64,000 bases of DNA, taken from assembly GCA_030065235.1 (NCBI GenBank), contig JASJDC010000007.1, forward strand, positions 1 to 64,000. The letters are read 5' to 3'. This document shows, piece by piece, positions 18,906 through 29,234 of this stretch; position 1 is the first letter of the stretch; each line of letters starts with the position of its first letter. The translations under genes were made by a program, and so were the position numbers. This stretch comes from Alphaproteobacteria bacterium (lineage in GTDB: Bacteria; Pseudomonadota; Alphaproteobacteria; UBA8366; Aestuariispiraceae). Under the pieces are notes generated by a model. That model was not told the DNA's origin. It ran no database searches and was given only the letters and a program-made list of their open reading frames with translations.

Positions 18906-19526
18906 ATGAAAACCAAAGTCATCACCCTCGACAACAAGGCCGCCGGCGAGATCGATCTCGCCGAGGACGTGTTCGGCAAGCCGGTGCGCAAGGACCTGCT
19001 GGCCCGCATGGTGAACTATCAGTTGGCCAAGCGCCGCGCCGGCACCCACAAGGTGAAGCAACGCGCCGAAATCACCGGTACGACCGCCAAGGTCTATAAG
19101 CAAAAAGGCACCGGCCGGGCCCGTCATGGCAGCGCCAAGGCGCCGCAATTCCGGGGCGGCGGCCAGGTCTTCGGTCCGCATCCGCGCGATCATGCGCATG
19201 GTCTGCCGAAAAAGGTCCGCGCCTTGGCGCTGAAAACGGCGCTGTCGGCGAAGCAGGCGGAAGGCAAGCTGATCGTCCTCGACGATGCCGTGCTCGCCTC
19301 GCCCAAGACCAAGGATCTGAAGGACAAGCTGGGCGCGCTCGGCTGGACGTCGGCGCTCGTCGTCGGCGGGTCCGAGATTGACGGCAACCTGGCCTTGGCC
19401 TCGCGCAACATTCCGCAATTCGACGTGCTGCCGACCCAGGGCGCGAATGTCTACGACATCCTGCGTCGCGACGTTCTGGCCCTGACCAAGTCGGCGGTCG
19501 AAGGTTTGGAGGCTCGACTGAGATGA
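18906..19526 (+). CDS. rplD: 50S ribosomal protein L4
   Basis: The product has 206 residues. The basic loop [22 protein letters not shown] near residue 60 reaches into the peptide exit tunnel; changes there can give macrolide resistance, and none is obvious. In E. coli L4 represses the S10 mRNA; that mechanism is not assumed here. The last codons overlap the rplW ATG by 4 bases, giving translational coupling. Confidence 0.98.
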   Translation: MKTKVITLDNKAAGEIDLAEDVFGKPVRKDLLARMVNYQLAKRRAGTHKVKQRAEITGTTAKVYKQKGTGRARHGSAKAPQFRGGGQVFGPHPRDHAHGLPKKVRALALKTALSAKQAEGKLIVLDDAVLASPKTKDLKDKLGALGWTSALVVGGSEIDGNLALASRNIPQFDVLPTQGANVYDILRRDVLALTKSAVEGLEARLR

Positions 19527-19846
19527 GCTGGAAATATCTGAACAAGCAGCCGGTCTCTAAAGAGCGGATGTATGACGTGATCGTGCGTCCGGTCATTACC
19601 GAGAAGGCGACGCTGGGCGGCGAGAACAATCAGGTCACTTTCGCGGTCGCCATGACGGCGACCAAGCCGGAAATCAAGGCGGCGGTCGAAGGCCTGTTCG
19701 ACGTCAAGGTCTCGACGGTCAACACCAGCATCGTCAAAGGCAAGACCAAGCGTTTTCGTGGCCATCTGGGCAAGCGCAGCGATTGGAAAAAGGCGATCGT
19801 TCGCCTGGCCGAGGGCCATTCCATCGACGTGACGACAGGCCTCTAA
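19523..19846 (+). CDS. rplW: 50S ribosomal protein L23
   Basis: The product has 107 residues from the ATG overlapping the rplD stop (ATGA). A later ATG at residue 16 ([15 protein letters not shown]) would give a 92-residue core form; the coupled start is preferred. L23 lies at the tunnel exit and is the docking site for trigger factor and [22 protein letters not shown] is the conserved C-terminal part. Confidence 0.96.
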   Translation: MSWKYLNKQPVSKERMYDVIVRPVITEKATLGGENNQVTFAVAMTATKPEIKAAVEGLFDVKVSTVNTSIVKGKTKRFRGHLGKRSDWKKAIVRLAEGHSIDVTTGL

Positions 19847-19890
19847 GGCCGGGCCGCGCGAGCAAGAGTTAAGGTAAGGGAGCGAGAGCT

Positions 19891-20721
19891 ATGGCGCTCA
19901 AGCAGTATAAGCCCAACACGCCGGGCACCCGCGGGCTGGTTCTGATCGATCGGTCGGACCTCCATAAGGGCAAGCCCGTCAAAGCTCTGACCGAAGGGCT
20001 GACCAAGAAGGGCGGCCGGAACAACGAGGGTCGGATCACCGCGCGTCGCCAGGGCGGCGGCCACAAGCGGAAGTATCGGATCATCGACTTCAAGCGCGCC
20101 AAATGGGATGCGCCGGCGACGGTCGAGCGGCTTGAGCATGACCCGAACCGCACCGCGTTTATCGCCTTGATCCGCTATGAGGACGGCGAGCAGGCTTACA
20201 TTATCGCGCCGCAGCGCCTGAAGGCGGGCGACATAGTGGTGGCTGGCCGCAAGGTCGATGTGAAGCCGGGCAACGCGATGCCGCTTGGCAACATGCCGAT
20301 CGGTACGATCGTGCACAATGTCGAGATGAAGCCGGGCAAGGGCGCTCAGATCGCGCGCTCCGCCGGGGCCTATGCTCAGTTGGTCGGTCGTGACAGCGGC
20401 TACGCTCAATTGAAATTGATGTCGGGTGAGTTGCGCATGGTGCGCGGCGAGTGCATGGCGACCGTCGGCGCCGTCTCCAACCCCGATCAACAAAACATCA
20501 AGCTCGGCAAGGCCGGCCGCAAACGCTGGCTCGGCAAGCGCCCGCAAGTGCGCGGCGTCGCCATGAACCCGGTCGATCACCCCCATGGCGGCGGCGAGGG
20601 CCGCACCTCCGGCGGCCGTCATCCGGTCACCCCGTGGGGCAAGCCGACCAAGGGCAAACGCACGCGTTCGAACAAAGCGACGGACAAATACATCATCCGC
20701 CGCCGCCACGCGAAGAAGTAG
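19891..20721 (+). CDS. rplB: 50S ribosomal protein L2
   Basis: The product has 276 residues. It begins [15 protein letters not shown] and carries the conserved [20 protein letters not shown] stretch near residue 225 with the histidine near the peptidyl-transferase centre. L2 is needed for subunit association. GGGAGCGAG precedes the ATG. It is 44 bases after rplW and 10 bases before rpsS. Confidence 0.98.
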   Translation: MALKQYKPNTPGTRGLVLIDRSDLHKGKPVKALTEGLTKKGGRNNEGRITARRQGGGHKRKYRIIDFKRAKWDAPATVERLEHDPNRTAFIALIRYEDGEQAYIIAPQRLKAGDIVVAGRKVDVKPGNAMPLGNMPIGTIVHNVEMKPGKGAQIARSAGAYAQLVGRDSGYAQLKLMSGELRMVRGECMATVGAVSNPDQQNIKLGKAGRKRWLGKRPQVRGVAMNPVDHPHGGGEGRTSGGRHPVTPWGKPTKGKRTRSNKATDKYIIRRRHAKK

Positions 20722-20731
20722 GAAGACGCAG

Positions 20732-21010
20732 ATGGCACGTTCCGTATGGAAAGGTCCTTTCGTGGACCATTATCTCCTCAAGAAAGCCGAGGCGTCCGCC
20801 GCTTCCGGCCGGAAAGAGGTGATCAAGACCTGGTCGCGCCGCTCGACCATTCTGCCGCAATTCGTCGGCCTGACTTTCGGCGTTCATAACGGCCGCAAAT
20901 TCATCCCCGTCTTGGTGACCGACAACATGATCGGCCACAAATTCGGTGAATTCGCGCCGACCCGGACCTATTACGGCCACGCCGCCGACAAGAAGGCGAG
21001 AAGAGGGTAA
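20732..21010 (+). CDS. rpsS: 30S ribosomal protein S19
   Basis: The product has 92 residues from the ATG at 20732 ([16 protein letters not shown]). A longer frame starting inside rplB adds 49 arginine-rich residues read from rplB DNA and is rejected. [13 protein letters not shown] and [11 protein letters not shown] are the family signatures. S19 forms the A-site finger contact in the 30S head with S13. Confidence 0.98.
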   Translation: MARSVWKGPFVDHYLLKKAEASAASGRKEVIKTWSRRSTILPQFVGLTFGVHNGRKFIPVLVTDNMIGHKFGEFAPTRTYYGHAADKKARRG

Positions 21011-21015
21011 GCGCG

Positions 21016-21396
21016 ATGGGTAAGGAAGCGACAGAACGCCGGTTGGACGATACCGAGGCGATGGCGAAGTCGAAGACGATCCGGATCAGCCCGCAGAAGC
21101 TGAACCTGGTCGCCTCGTCGATCCGCGGCAAGGACGCCAGCGCGGCGGTGGCCGACCTGACCTTTTCGCGTCGGCGCATCGCCCAGGATGTGAAGAAGAT
21201 CCTGGAGGCGGCGATCGCGAATGCGGAAAACAACCATCAGCTCGATGTCGATCGGCTGTATGTGAAGGAAGCCTATGTCGGCAAATCCTTCACCATGAAA
21301 CGGTTCAAGGCGCGGGCCCGCGGTCGCGGCGCGCGCATCCTGAAGCCTTTTTCCAATCTCACGATTGTCGTGCGTGAACGCGAGGACGCGGCCTAG
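21016..21396 (+). CDS. rplV: 50S ribosomal protein L22
   Basis: The product has 126 residues, with an N-terminal extension of about 15 residues before [15 protein letters not shown]. The tunnel hairpin region [16 protein letters not shown] is at the C-terminal end. L22 lines the exit tunnel opposite L4. It starts 5 bases after rpsS, with AGAGGG upstream of the ATG. Confidence 0.97.
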   Translation: MGKEATERRLDDTEAMAKSKTIRISPQKLNLVASSIRGKDASAAVADLTFSRRRIAQDVKKILEAAIANAENNHQLDVDRLYVKEAYVGKSFTMKRFKARARGRGARILKPFSNLTIVVREREDAA

Positions 21397-21416
21397 GCCG
21401 GCGCTGGAGACGTAAT

Positions 21417-22103
21417 ATGGGTCAGAAAGTCAATCCGATCGGCCTCAGGCTCGGCATCAACCGCACCTGGGATTCGCGCTGGTTCGCCGGCAAGAATTAT
21501 GCGGATCTGCTGCATGAGGATCTGAAGCTGCGCGAATATCTGTTCGCGCGCCTGAAGCAGGCCGGCGTGTCGAAGATCGTGATCGAGCGTCCGGCCGGTC
21601 GCGCTCGGGTCACCATTCACTCGGCCCGTCCCGGGGTTGTGATCGGCCGCAAAGGCGCCGATATCGAGAAGCTGCGCCAGGATCTGCAGAAGATCACCAA
21701 GAAAGACGTCGCGCTGAACATCGTCGAGATCCGCAAGCCGGAGATCGACGCCAAGCTGGTGGCTGAGAATATCGCCCAACAGTTGGAGCGCCGGGTCGCC
21801 TTTCGCCGCGCTATGAAGCGCGCGGTGCAGAGCGCGATGCGTCTGGGCGCGCTGGGCATCCGGATCAATTGCGGCGGTCGTCTGGGCGGCGCCGAGATCG
21901 CGCGGACCGAATGGTATCGCGAAGGCCGCGTGCCGCTACACACACTGCGCGCCGACATCGATTACGGCACCGCCGAGGCCGCCACGACTTACGGCATTTG
22001 CGGCGTCAAAGTCTGGATCTTCAAGGGCGAGATCATGGAGCACGATCCGATGGCGCAAGACCGCCGGGCGGACGCGTCTCCGGCTCAAGCCGCCCGCGGC
22101 TAA
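21417..22103 (+). CDS. rpsC: 30S ribosomal protein S3
   Basis: The product has 228 residues. The KH domain includes [14 protein letters not shown] near residue 75, and the C-terminal domain contains [21 protein letters not shown]3 helps form the mRNA entry channel and helicase activity of the 30S subunit. CTGGAGA lies before the ATG. The order rplV-rpsC-rplP is standard. Confidence 0.98.
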   Translation: MGQKVNPIGLRLGINRTWDSRWFAGKNYADLLHEDLKLREYLFARLKQAGVSKIVIERPAGRARVTIHSARPGVVIGRKGADIEKLRQDLQKITKKDVALNIVEIRKPEIDAKLVAENIAQQLERRVAFRRAMKRAVQSAMRLGALGIRINCGGRLGGAEIARTEWYREGRVPLHTLRADIDYGTAEAATTYGICGVKVWIFKGEIMEHDPMAQDRRADASPAQAARG

Positions 22104-22155
22104 GGCCGGCTTCGGGTCGCGGTCGTTGAAACGATTTTTGATGAGAGTCTGAACC

Positions 22156-22569
22156 ATGTTGAGCCCAAAACGGACCAAGTTCCGCAAAGCCCATAAGGGC
22201 CGCATCCATGGCAATGCGAAGGGCGGCACCGCCCTGAATTTCGGGTCAATCGGCCTGAAAGCGCTGGAGCCGGGACGCATCACCTCGCGCCAGATCGAAG
22301 CGGCGCGTCGCGCGATCGTTCGCCGCATCCGCCGTCAGGGCAAGGTCTGGATCCGGATCTTTCCGGATGTGCCGGTCAGCGCAAAGCCGGCGGAAGTGCG
22401 GATGGGTAAAGGCAAGGGCTCGACCGAATATTGGGCGGCGCGGGTCAAGCCGGGCCGGGTCATGTTCGAGATGGACGGCGTCGAGCATCTGACCGGCAAA
22501 GAGGCTTTCGAGCTGGCGGCCGCGAAATTGCCGATCCGCTGCAAGATCATCACCCGTCTGGGCGCTTAA
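22156..22569 (+). CDS. rplP: 50S ribosomal protein L16
   Basis: The product has 137 residues, starting [38 protein letters not shown] near residue 82 is the family signature, and the arginine region contacts the A-site tRNA elbow. Length is normal. It lies 52 bases after rpsC and 65 before rpmC. Confidence 0.98.
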   Translation: MLSPKRTKFRKAHKGRIHGNAKGGTALNFGSIGLKALEPGRITSRQIEAARRAIVRRIRRQGKVWIRIFPDVPVSAKPAEVRMGKGKGSTEYWAARVKPGRVMFEMDGVEHLTGKEAFELAAAKLPIRCKIITRLGA

Positions 22570-22634
22570 GCGGCTTGGGCTGAGCAAGCGGCGTTTCGGC
22601 GTCGCGCAAGAGAGACAGGAAGAGGACGAAGGAT

Positions 22635-22838
22635 ATGGCCAGAAAAGCCGAAGACCTGCGTCAGAAAACGGACGATGAATTGGGCGATCAGTTGCTCGAC
22701 CTGAAGAAGGAGCAGTTCAACCTGCGCTTTCAGGCGGCTTCGGGTCAGTTGGAGAACACCGCGCGCGTGCGCGAGGTTCGGCGCGACATCGCGCGGATCA
22801 AGACGATGCTTGGCGAGCGCCAGGCGTCGGCGAGTTAA
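22635..22838 (+). CDS. rpmC: 50S ribosomal protein L29
   Basis: This 67-residue two-helix protein starts [16 protein letters not shown], with the conserved [19 protein letters not shown] in the middle and [11 protein letters not shown] at the C-terminus. L29 lies beside L23 at the tunnel exit. AGGAAGAGG lies upstream of the start. Confidence 0.97.
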   Translation: MARKAEDLRQKTDDELGDQLLDLKKEQFNLRFQAASGQLENTARVREVRRDIARIKTMLGERQASAS

Positions 22839-22886
22839 GCGCGGCCCCGACGGGCGCGGCGCGGAAGAGCGGGCGGAGTAGGATCG

Positions 22887-23126
22887 ATGCCGAAGCGGAT
22901 AATGCAAGGTGTGGTGGTTTCTGACAGCGGCGACAAAACCGTCGTCGTGCAGGTGGAGCGTCGCTTCAAACACCCGCTGTTGAACAAGATCATTCGGAAG
23001 TCCAAGCGCTTCATGGCGCATGACGAGTCGAATGGCGTGAAGGCTGGGGAGACGGTGCGCATCCGTGAATGCCGCCCCCATTCGAAGCGCAAAACTTGGG
23101 AAGTCGTCAGCGACAGCGCGTCCTGA
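22887..23126 (+). CDS. rpsQ: 30S ribosomal protein S17
   Basis: This 79-residue OB-fold protein begins [21 protein letters not shown] and includes the [23 protein letters not shown]-type block and [16 protein letters not shown]. It binds 16S helix 11 early in assembly. It is the last gene of the S10 group; 108 bases separate it from rplN. Confidence 0.98.
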   Translation: MPKRIMQGVVVSDSGDKTVVVQVERRFKHPLLNKIIRKSKRFMAHDESNGVKAGETVRIRECRPHSKRKTWEVVSDSAS

Positions 23127-23234
23127 CCCTGGCTTACTCCCGCGTTCGGGGCTTGATGAGCCTTACGGACGATCGAGCGTTGATTGTTGTGAGCGGGTCG
23201 CGCGCGGCCCATTGAGAATAAGGGGATCGATCTA

Positions 23235-23603
23235 ATGATCCAGATGCAGTCAAATTTGGAAGTGGCCGACAATTCCGGCGCGCGCCGCGTCCAGTGCATC
23301 AAGGTGCTCGGCGGCTCGAAACGCCGCACCGCTTCGGTCGGCGACGTGATCGTCGTTTCGGTCAAGGAAGCCATTCCGCGCGGCCGCGTGAAGAAGGGCG
23401 ATGTGATGCGCGCGGTGATCGTGCGCACCGCCCAGCCGGTGCGCCGTCAGGATGGGTCGACCATTCGGTTCGACGCGAACGCGGCGGTTCTGCTGAACAA
23501 ACAGCATGAGCCGATCGGCACGCGTATTTTCGGCCCGGTGGTGCGCGAGCTGCGCGCCCGCCGGTTCATGAAGATCATCTCTCTGGCGCCGGAGGTGTTG
23601 TAA
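23235..23603 (+). CDS. rplN: 50S ribosomal protein L14
   Basis: The product has 122 residues, starting [18 protein letters not shown]. The C-terminal [19 protein letters not shown] is highly conserved. L14 forms inter-subunit bridges with 16S helix 14 and is the binding site of the silencing factor RsfS. It is the first gene of the spc group. Its TAA overlaps the rplX ATG by one base. Confidence 0.98.
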   Translation: MIQMQSNLEVADNSGARRVQCIKVLGGSKRRTASVGDVIVVSVKEAIPRGRVKKGDVMRAVIVRTAQPVRRQDGSTIRFDANAAVLLNKQHEPIGTRIFGPVVRELRARRFMKIISLAPEVL

Positions 23604-23920
23604 TGGCTGCGAAGATCAAAAAGGGCGACAAGGTCGTCGTGCTGACCGGCCGCGACAAGGGCAAGGAAGGCGAAGTCATCGAAGTCCGTCCGGCCGACCG
23701 TCGGGTCACCGTGCGCGGCGTGAATCTGGTCAAGCGCCACACCCGTCCGTCGCAAAGCAGCCAGGGCGGGATCGTCGAGCAGGAAGCGCCGATCGCGGTG
23801 TCGAACGTCGCGCATCTCGACCCGAAAGATAACGGCCCGACGCGGGTCGGGTTCAAGACCTTGGAGGATGGCCGGAAAGTCCGGTACGCGAAACGCTCCG
23901 GGGAAATTATCGACGCTTAA
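23603..23920 (+). CDS. rplX: 50S ribosomal protein L24
   Basis: The product has 105 residues. The KOW motif [20 protein letters not shown] occupies the N-terminus, and [13 protein letters not shown] follows in the central part. L24 is one of two assembly-initiator proteins of the 50S subunit. Start and the rplN stop overlap as TAATG, so translation is coupled. Confidence 0.98.
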   Translation: MAAKIKKGDKVVVLTGRDKGKEGEVIEVRPADRRVTVRGVNLVKRHTRPSQSSQGGIVEQEAPIAVSNVAHLDPKDNGPTRVGFKTLEDGRKVRYAKRSGEIIDA

Positions 23921-23997
23921 GACCGTGTCGGTTCGCAGCTTCCTCTTGGGAAAGCGCGTGGACCGGCGGGGTGACTGGGCGATGAAGGATGAATGAC

Positions 23998-24555
23998 ATG
24001 GCGGAAACACAGTACACACCGCGTTTGAAGCAGCAGTATAAGGACGTGATCGCGGCCAAGCTGAACGAGCAGTTCGGCTACAAGTCGGCGATGCAGATCC
24101 CGAAGCTCGACAAGATCGTGATCAATATGGGCGTCGGCGAAGCGGTCGCGGATCGTAAGAACCTGACCAACGCGGTTGAGGAATTGGCCTTGATCAGCGG
24201 TCAGCGCCCGGTCTCGACTAAGGCGAAGAAATCGATCGCCGGCTTCAAGCTGCGCGACGGCATGGCGGTCGGCGCCAAGGTCACGCTGCGCCAGGACCGG
24301 ATGTACGAATTCCTCGACCGGTTGATCAACATCGCCCTGCCGCGCGTGCGGGACTTCCGGGGCGTCAGCGGCAAGAGTTTCGATGGTCGCGGCAACTACG
24401 CGATGGGCTTGAAAGAGCAGATCGTCTTCCCGGAAATCGACTATGACAAGGTCGACAATATCCGCGGCATGGACATCGTGATCTGCACCACGGCGCATTC
24501 GGATGCGGAAGCCAAGGCGCTTCTGGCCGAATTCAAGATGCCGTTCACGAACTGA
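23998..24555 (+). CDS. rplE: 50S ribosomal protein L5
   Basis: The product has 185 residues from the ATG at 23998 ([16 protein letters not shown]). An in-frame ATG at 23989 overlaps the AAGG ribosome-binding site (23985-23988), while 23998 has a 9-base spacing, so it is preferred. L5 binds 5S rRNA in the central protuberance. [12 protein letters not shown] and [17 protein letters not shown] are recognisable. Confidence 0.97.
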   Translation: MAETQYTPRLKQQYKDVIAAKLNEQFGYKSAMQIPKLDKIVINMGVGEAVADRKNLTNAVEELALISGQRPVSTKAKKSIAGFKLRDGMAVGAKVTLRQDRMYEFLDRLINIALPRVRDFRGVSGKSFDGRGNYAMGLKEQIVFPEIDYDKVDNIRGMDIVICTTAHSDAEAKALLAEFKMPFTN

Positions 24556-24570
24556 CGGGAGCACAGGACA

Positions 24571-24876
24571 ATGGCTAAGAAAAGTTCTGTCGAGCGCAAC
24601 GCGAAGCGCGAGCGCATGGTCAAAAAAGCGTCGAAACGGCGCGCCGCGCTGAAGGCGATCCTGCATGACAAGACCCTACCGGCGGAAGAGCGCTTCGCCG
24701 CGGCGATGTCGCTGAACAAGCTGCCGAAAAACGCCAGCCCGGTCCGGATTCACAACCGTTGTGAGGTGTCCGGCCGGCCGAAAGGCTACTACCGTAAATT
24801 CCGGATTTCCCGTATCGCGCTGCGCGATTTGGCCTCGTCGGGTCAGATTCCCGGCGTCGTGAAATCCAGCTGGTAA
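24571..24876 (+). CDS. rpsN: 30S ribosomal protein S14 (zinc-independent long form)
   Basis: The product has 101 residues, the long C-minus form without the paired CxxC zinc ligands of the 61-residue form. It starts [16 protein letters not shown] and contains [17 protein letters not shown] near residue 62. It lies in the 30S head near S3 and S10. GGGAGCACAGGAC precedes the start. Confidence 0.97.
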   Translation: MAKKSSVERNAKRERMVKKASKRRAALKAILHDKTLPAEERFAAAMSLNKLPKNASPVRIHNRCEVSGRPKGYYRKFRISRIALRDLASSGQIPGVVKSSW

Positions 24877-24891
24877 GAAGGATCAAGACCC

Positions 24892-25290
24892 ATGTCGATG
24901 AGCGATCCATTGGGCGATATGCTGACCCGCATCCGCAACGGTCAGATGGCGAAGAAGGCGACGGTGCCGGTGCCGGCCAGCAAGCTTCGGGCGCATGTGC
25001 TCGACGTGCTGCAGCGCGAAGGCTATATCCGCGGCTATTCCAGCGCCGAAATGCGCAAGGGCGTGAACGAACTGAATGTCGAACTGAAATATTTCGACGG
25101 CGAGCCGGTCATCCGGGAAATCGCGCGCGTGTCCAAGCCGGGCCGCCGCGTTTATTCCGGGATCAAGGATCTGGGCCGGATCTATAACGGTCTGGGCATC
25201 TCCATCCTGTCGACGCCGAAGGGCGTGATGTCGGATGCGGAAGCCCGCGACAACAATGTCGGCGGCGAGGTTCTCTGCCGCGTCTACTAA
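24892..25290 (+). CDS. rpsH: 30S ribosomal protein S8
   Basis: The product has 132 residues, starting [18 protein letters not shown]; the second ATG, at 24898, is an alternative. The C-terminus [22 protein letters not shown] is the family signature. In E. coli S8 represses the spc mRNA at the rplE region. AAGGA lies about 10 bases before the first ATG. Confidence 0.97.
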   Translation: MSMSDPLGDMLTRIRNGQMAKKATVPVPASKLRAHVLDVLQREGYIRGYSSAEMRKGVNELNVELKYFDGEPVIREIARVSKPGRRVYSGIKDLGRIYNGLGISILSTPKGVMSDAEARDNNVGGEVLCRVY

Positions 25291-25362
25291 TCCGGCTGGC
25301 GGCGCGCGAGGCTTAAGTCTCGGCGCGCGGCCCGGATAGATGAATTGAAAAGGTGCGAGGCG

Positions 25363-25902
25363 ATGTCACGCGTTGGTAAATATCCGGTCAGCATCCCGAG
25401 CGGCGTCGAGATTTCCGTCGTCGAGGGCTTGCTCAAGGCGAAGGGTAAGAACGGCGAACAAGAGGTTCCGCTCTCCGACTATGTGTCGGTTGAGGTCGCG
25501 GACAATGTCGTCACCGTCACGCCGATCAACCAGACCAAGAAGGCGCGGCAGCATTGGGGCATGACGCGGGCGTTGATCAACAACGCCGTGGTCGGCGCGT
25601 CTGAGGGCTTCACCAAACGCTTGGAAGTGAACGGCGTCGGCTATCGCGCGCAGGTTCAGGGCTCGACCCTGAAATTGCAGCTCGGCTTCAGCCATGACGT
25701 GAACTTCCCGATCCCGTCCGACGTGAAAATCGCGATCGAAGGCGACCGGGGCAATGTGATCGCGGTCAGCGGCGCGGACAAACAGCGCGTCGGTCAGATC
25801 GCCAGCAACATTCGCGGCTATCGCCCGCCGGAGCCCTATAAGGGGAAAGGCTTGCGCTACACCGACGAAACCATCCTCCGTAAGGAAGGGAAGAAGAAGT
25901 AG
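25363..25902 (+). CDS. rplF: 50S ribosomal protein L6
   Basis: The product has 179 residues from the ATG at 25363 (MSRVGKYPVSIPSGVE). An upstream TTG at 25345 would add 6 residues without a good ribosome-binding site. The conserved GVGYRAQVQGSTLKLQLGFSH lies in the second domain and RPPEPYKGKGLRY near the C-terminus. L6 lies near the sarcin-ricin loop. Confidence 0.98.
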   Translation: MSRVGKYPVSIPSGVEISVVEGLLKAKGKNGEQEVPLSDYVSVEVADNVVTVTPINQTKKARQHWGMTRALINNAVVGASEGFTKRLEVNGVGYRAQVQGSTLKLQLGFSHDVNFPIPSDVKIAIEGDRGNVIAVSGADKQRVGQIASNIRGYRPPEPYKGKGLRYTDETILRKEGKKK

Positions 25903-25985
25903 GGATGCTTTCGGCCCGTGGGCGGTCGCTGTGACGGCGGGCGCTTGGCGGGCTGATCCATGGCCCCAACGCAAGGACAAACGAC

Positions 25986-26345
25986 ATGTTGACGTCGAAG
26001 GAACTTTTTCAGCGCCGGCGCCGCCGGACGCGCTATCAGGTGAAGAAGACCGCCGCCGGACGGCCGCGCCTGCATGTGCACCGGTCGAACAAACAGATCT
26101 ACGCTCAGGTCATCGACGATCTGGCCGGCGCGACTCTCGCCGCCGCCTCGTCGCTGGAACCGGATCTGCGGGCGAAGAAATCGGGCGGCACCGTCGAGGC
26201 GGCCGCCGAGATTGGGAAACTAGTGGCGGAACGCGCAAAGGCGGCGGGCGTCGAACAGGTTGTGTTCGATCGCGGCGGCTATCGCTATCACGGTCGGGTC
26301 AAGGCCCTGGCCGATGCGGCGCGCGAAGCCGGTTTGACGTTCTAA
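25986..26345 (+). CDS. rplR: 50S ribosomal protein L18
   Basis: The product has 119 residues. The basic N-terminus ([15 protein letters not shown]) binds 5S r[21 protein letters not shown] and [21 protein letters not shown] are conserved. It is separated from rplF by 83 bases and from rpsE by 13. Confidence 0.98.
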   Translation: MLTSKELFQRRRRRTRYQVKKTAAGRPRLHVHRSNKQIYAQVIDDLAGATLAAASSLEPDLRAKKSGGTVEAAAEIGKLVAERAKAAGVEQVVFDRGGYRYHGRVKALADAAREAGLTF

Positions 26346-26358
26346 AGGGATAAAGACG

Positions 26359-26922
26359 ATGGCGCGTGGACCAAGAGATGACCGCAATCGGGATCGTGAT
26401 CGCGACGAGCCGGATCTCGTCGAGAAGCTGGTGGCGATCAATCGTGTCGCGAAGGTTGTGAAGGGCGGCCGCCGGTTCGGCTTCGCCGCGCTGGTCGTCG
26501 TCGGCGACGGACGGGGCAAGGTCGGCTACGGCCACGGCAAGGCTCGGGAAGTGCCGGAAGCGATCCGCAAGGCGACCGAAAGCGCCAAGAAGACCATGGT
26601 GCGCGTGCCGTTGCGCGACGGCCGCACCCTGCATCACGACGTCCAGGGCCGTTTCGGCGCCGGGGTCGTGGTGATGCGCGCCGCGCCCGCCGGAACTGGC
26701 ATCATCGCCGGCGGTCCGACCCGGGCGGTGTTCGAGGCTCTGGGCGTGCAGGACGTCGTCGCGAAATCGACCGGTTCGTCCAACCCCTACAACATGATCA
26801 AGGCGGCGTTTGAAGGGCTGAAGAATTCCAATTCGCCCCGCATGGTCGCCGCCCGCCGCGGCAAGAAAGTGTCCGACATTGTCGGCCGCCGCGACGAAAA
26901 ATCCGAAGAGGCGGCGGCTTAA
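26359..26922 (+). CDS. rpsE: 30S ribosomal protein S5
   Basis: The product has 187 residues. A charged N-terminal segment is followed by [19 protein letters not shown] and [18 protein letters not shown]5 affects fidelity and lines the mRNA entry tunnel. Residues of the spectinomycin loop (VAKVVKGG) look wild-type. A short Glu/Ala tail ends the protein. Confidence 0.98.
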   Translation: MARGPRDDRNRDRDRDEPDLVEKLVAINRVAKVVKGGRRFGFAALVVVGDGRGKVGYGHGKAREVPEAIRKATESAKKTMVRVPLRDGRTLHHDVQGRFGAGVVVMRAAPAGTGIIAGGPTRAVFEALGVQDVVAKSTGSSNPYNMIKAAFEGLKNSNSPRMVAARRGKKVSDIVGRRDEKSEEAAA

Positions 26923-26957
26923 GCCGCGGCCACTCTTAGTGACTGGAGACCAAGACG

Positions 26958-27149
26958 ATGGCCGATAAAAAGACGCTTCGGGTGACCCAGACGGGCAGTC
27001 CGATCCGCCGTGAGAAGAGCCAACGTGACACCTTGATCGGGCTTGGCCTGAACAAGATCGGCCGGACCCGGGAGCTTGAGGATACGCCGTCGATCCGCGG
27101 CATGATCCGGAAAGTGCGCCATATGGTGAAGGTCGACGAAGCGAGCTGA
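26958..27149 (+). CDS. rpmD: 50S ribosomal protein L30
   Basis: This 63-residue protein has the family core [20 protein letters not shown] and [19 protein letters not shown]30 is often missing outside some lineages but is usual in alphaproteobacterial spc operons. TGGAGACC precedes the ATG. Confidence 0.97.
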   Translation: MADKKTLRVTQTGSPIRREKSQRDTLIGLGLNKIGRTRELEDTPSIRGMIRKVRHMVKVDEAS

Positions 27150-27255
27150 AACGCGGGCGTTTAAGTGCATGGCGTTACGGCAAGGGATATGGAGGGCCGC
27201 GGGGTCGTAATGGGCCGCACCCTCCCTTGTCGTGAGTAGAAGGAAGATTTGGGCG

Positions 27256-27780
27256 ATGAAACTCAACGAATTATCGGACAATCCCGGCGCCGTGAAGGCC
27301 CGCACCCGTGTCGGGCGCGGCATCGGTTCCGGCAAGGGCAAGACCGCCGGCCGTGGGGTCAAGGGTCAGAAGTCGCGCTCGGGCGTCTCGATCAAGGGCT
27401 TCGAAGGCGGCCAGATGCCGCTTTATCGCCGTCTGCCGAAGCGCGGGTTCAACAACTATAATTTCCGCAAGGTTTATGCGGTCGTGAACCTGTCGCGCCT
27501 GCAGCAAGCGGTCGATGCGAAAAAGCTGGACCCGAAACAGCCGGTGAACGCCGCCGCCCTGATCGAGGCGGGCGTGATCCAAAAGGAACATGACGGTCTG
27601 AAGATCCTGGCCAAAGGTGAGGTTTCGGTCGCGTTGACCATTGAGGCGGCCAAGGCCAGCAAAGCGGCGGTCGCGGCGGTCGAGAAGGCGGGCGGCTCGG
27701 TCGCCCTGCCGGAAGCGGTCGAGAAGCCGGCCTCGAAGAAGCGCCGTCACCTTGCAATGAAAAACCGGGACGCCAACTAA
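27256..27780 (+). CDS. rplO: 50S ribosomal protein L15
   Basis: The product has 174 residues from the ATG at 27256 ([16 protein letters not shown]). A longer frame from 27232 adds 8 residues and includes the ribosome-binding site GAAGGAAG, so it is rejected. [22 protein letters not shown] is the glycine-rich rRNA-binding part. A short basic tail follows the fold. Confidence 0.97.
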   Translation: MKLNELSDNPGAVKARTRVGRGIGSGKGKTAGRGVKGQKSRSGVSIKGFEGGQMPLYRRLPKRGFNNYNFRKVYAVVNLSRLQQAVDAKKLDPKQPVNAAALIEAGVIQKEHDGLKILAKGEVSVALTIEAAKASKAAVAAVEKAGGSVALPEAVEKPASKKRRHLAMKNRDAN

Positions 27781-27887
27781 TCTAGACGTCTCGACAGGGC
27801 CACAGGGGCGTTGCGGCCGCGGCGTCCCGGAAATGGCCGGACCGTCGATCAGCGACCTCGGTCGCGCCGCGAACAGGGTTTGGATAT

Positions 27888-29234
27888 ATGGCTTCGGCTG
27901 CTGAACAACTTGCCGCTAATTTCAACTTCGGAACGCTGGCCAAGGCGACCGAGCTTAAGAAGCGCATCTGGTTCACCCTCGGCGCCCTGGTCGTTTACCG
28001 TATCGGCACTTACATCCCGCTCCCCGGGATCGATTCCACGGTTCTGACGGAACTGTTCGAACAACAGTCGAGCGGCATTCTGGGCATGTTCGACACGTTC
28101 GCTGGCGGCGCGGTCAGCCGGATGTCGATCTTCGCCCTGAACATCATGCCGTATATCTCCGCTGCGATTATCATGCAGTTGATGACGGCGGTGTCTCCAG
28201 AACTGGAGCGGCTGAAGAAGGAAGGCGAAAGCGGCCGAAAGAAGATCAATCAATATACCCGCTATCTGACCGTCGTGCTGGCCTCGGTTCAGGCCTATGG
28301 CATCGCCGTGGGCCTTGAAGGCGTCACCGATTCGAGCGGGTCGCGCGCGGTTTTCGATCCAGGCCTGTTCTTCCGCGCCTCCGCCGTGATCACGCTCGTC
28401 GGCGGCACCATGTTCCTGATGTGGCTGGGCGAACAGATCACCCAGCGCGGCGTCGGGAACGGAATTTCTTTGATCATCTTCGCCGGCATCGTGGCCGGCC
28501 TGCCAGGCGCGCTCGCCGGTACGCTGGAACTGGGCCGCACCGGCGCGCTTTCCACCGCGTTCATCTTGATCCTTCTGGTGATGGCGGTGGCGGTCGTCGC
28601 CTTCATCGTGTTTATCGAGCGCGCCCAGCGCCGGATCCTGGTTCAGTATCCGAAGCGCCAAGTCGGCAACAAGATGTTCGGCGGCGAGAGCTCGCATCTG
28701 CCGTTGAAGATCAACACGCCGGGTGTCATTCCACCGATTTTCGCCAGTTCGCTCCTGCTGATGCCTTTGACGATCGCCAATTTCAGCGGCGGTCAGGGGC
28801 CGGGCTGGTTGAACGAGATCACGGCGCTTCTTGGGCACGGCCAGCCGCTCTATCTCGCGCTTTATATCGGCATGATCATTTTCTTCGCCTTCTTCTACAC
28901 GGCGGTCGTGTTCAACCCTGAGGACACGGCGGACAATCTGAAGAAATACGGCGGCTTTGTGCCCGGCATACGCCCCGGCAAGAACACGGCGGAATATCTC
29001 GATTACGTTCTGACACGGCTGACGGCGGTCGGCGCGCTGTATCTGGCGGCGGTCTGCGCCTTGCCGGAACTGCTGATCTCGCAATATGCGGTGCCGTTCT
29101 ATTTCGGCGGCACCAGCCTACTGATCTGCGTGACGGTGACGATGGATACGGTGGCGCAAATCCAAAGTCACTTGCTGGCGCATCAATATGAAGGACTTGT
29201 CAAAAAGTCGAAACTGAGGGGGCGTCGTCGATGA
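27888..29234 (+). CDS. secY: Preprotein translocase subunit SecY
   Basis: This 448-residue inner-membrane protein has ten hydrophobic segments. It forms the protein-conducting channel with SecE and SecG. PLPGIDSTVLTELFEQ lies near the plug region, RMSIFALNIMPYISAAIIMQ is a classic SecY segment, and the cytoplasmic loop KMFGGESSHLPLKINTPGVI is conserved. The final codons overlap adk by 4 bases. Confidence 0.98.
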   Translation: MASAAEQLAANFNFGTLAKATELKKRIWFTLGALVVYRIGTYIPLPGIDSTVLTELFEQQSSGILGMFDTFAGGAVSRMSIFALNIMPYISAAIIMQLMTAVSPELERLKKEGESGRKKINQYTRYLTVVLASVQAYGIAVGLEGVTDSSGSRAVFDPGLFFRASAVITLVGGTMFLMWLGEQITQRGVGNGISLIIFAGIVAGLPGALAGTLELGRTGALSTAFILILLVMAVAVVAFIVFIERAQRRILVQYPKRQVGNKMFGGESSHLPLKINTPGVIPPIFASSLLLMPLTIANFSGGQGPGWLNEITALLGHGQPLYLALYIGMIIFFAFFYTAVVFNPEDTADNLKKYGGFVPGIRPGKNTAEYLDYVLTRLTAVGALYLAAVCALPELLISQYAVPFYFGGTSLLICVTVTMDTVAQIQSHLLAHQYEGLVKKSKLRGRRR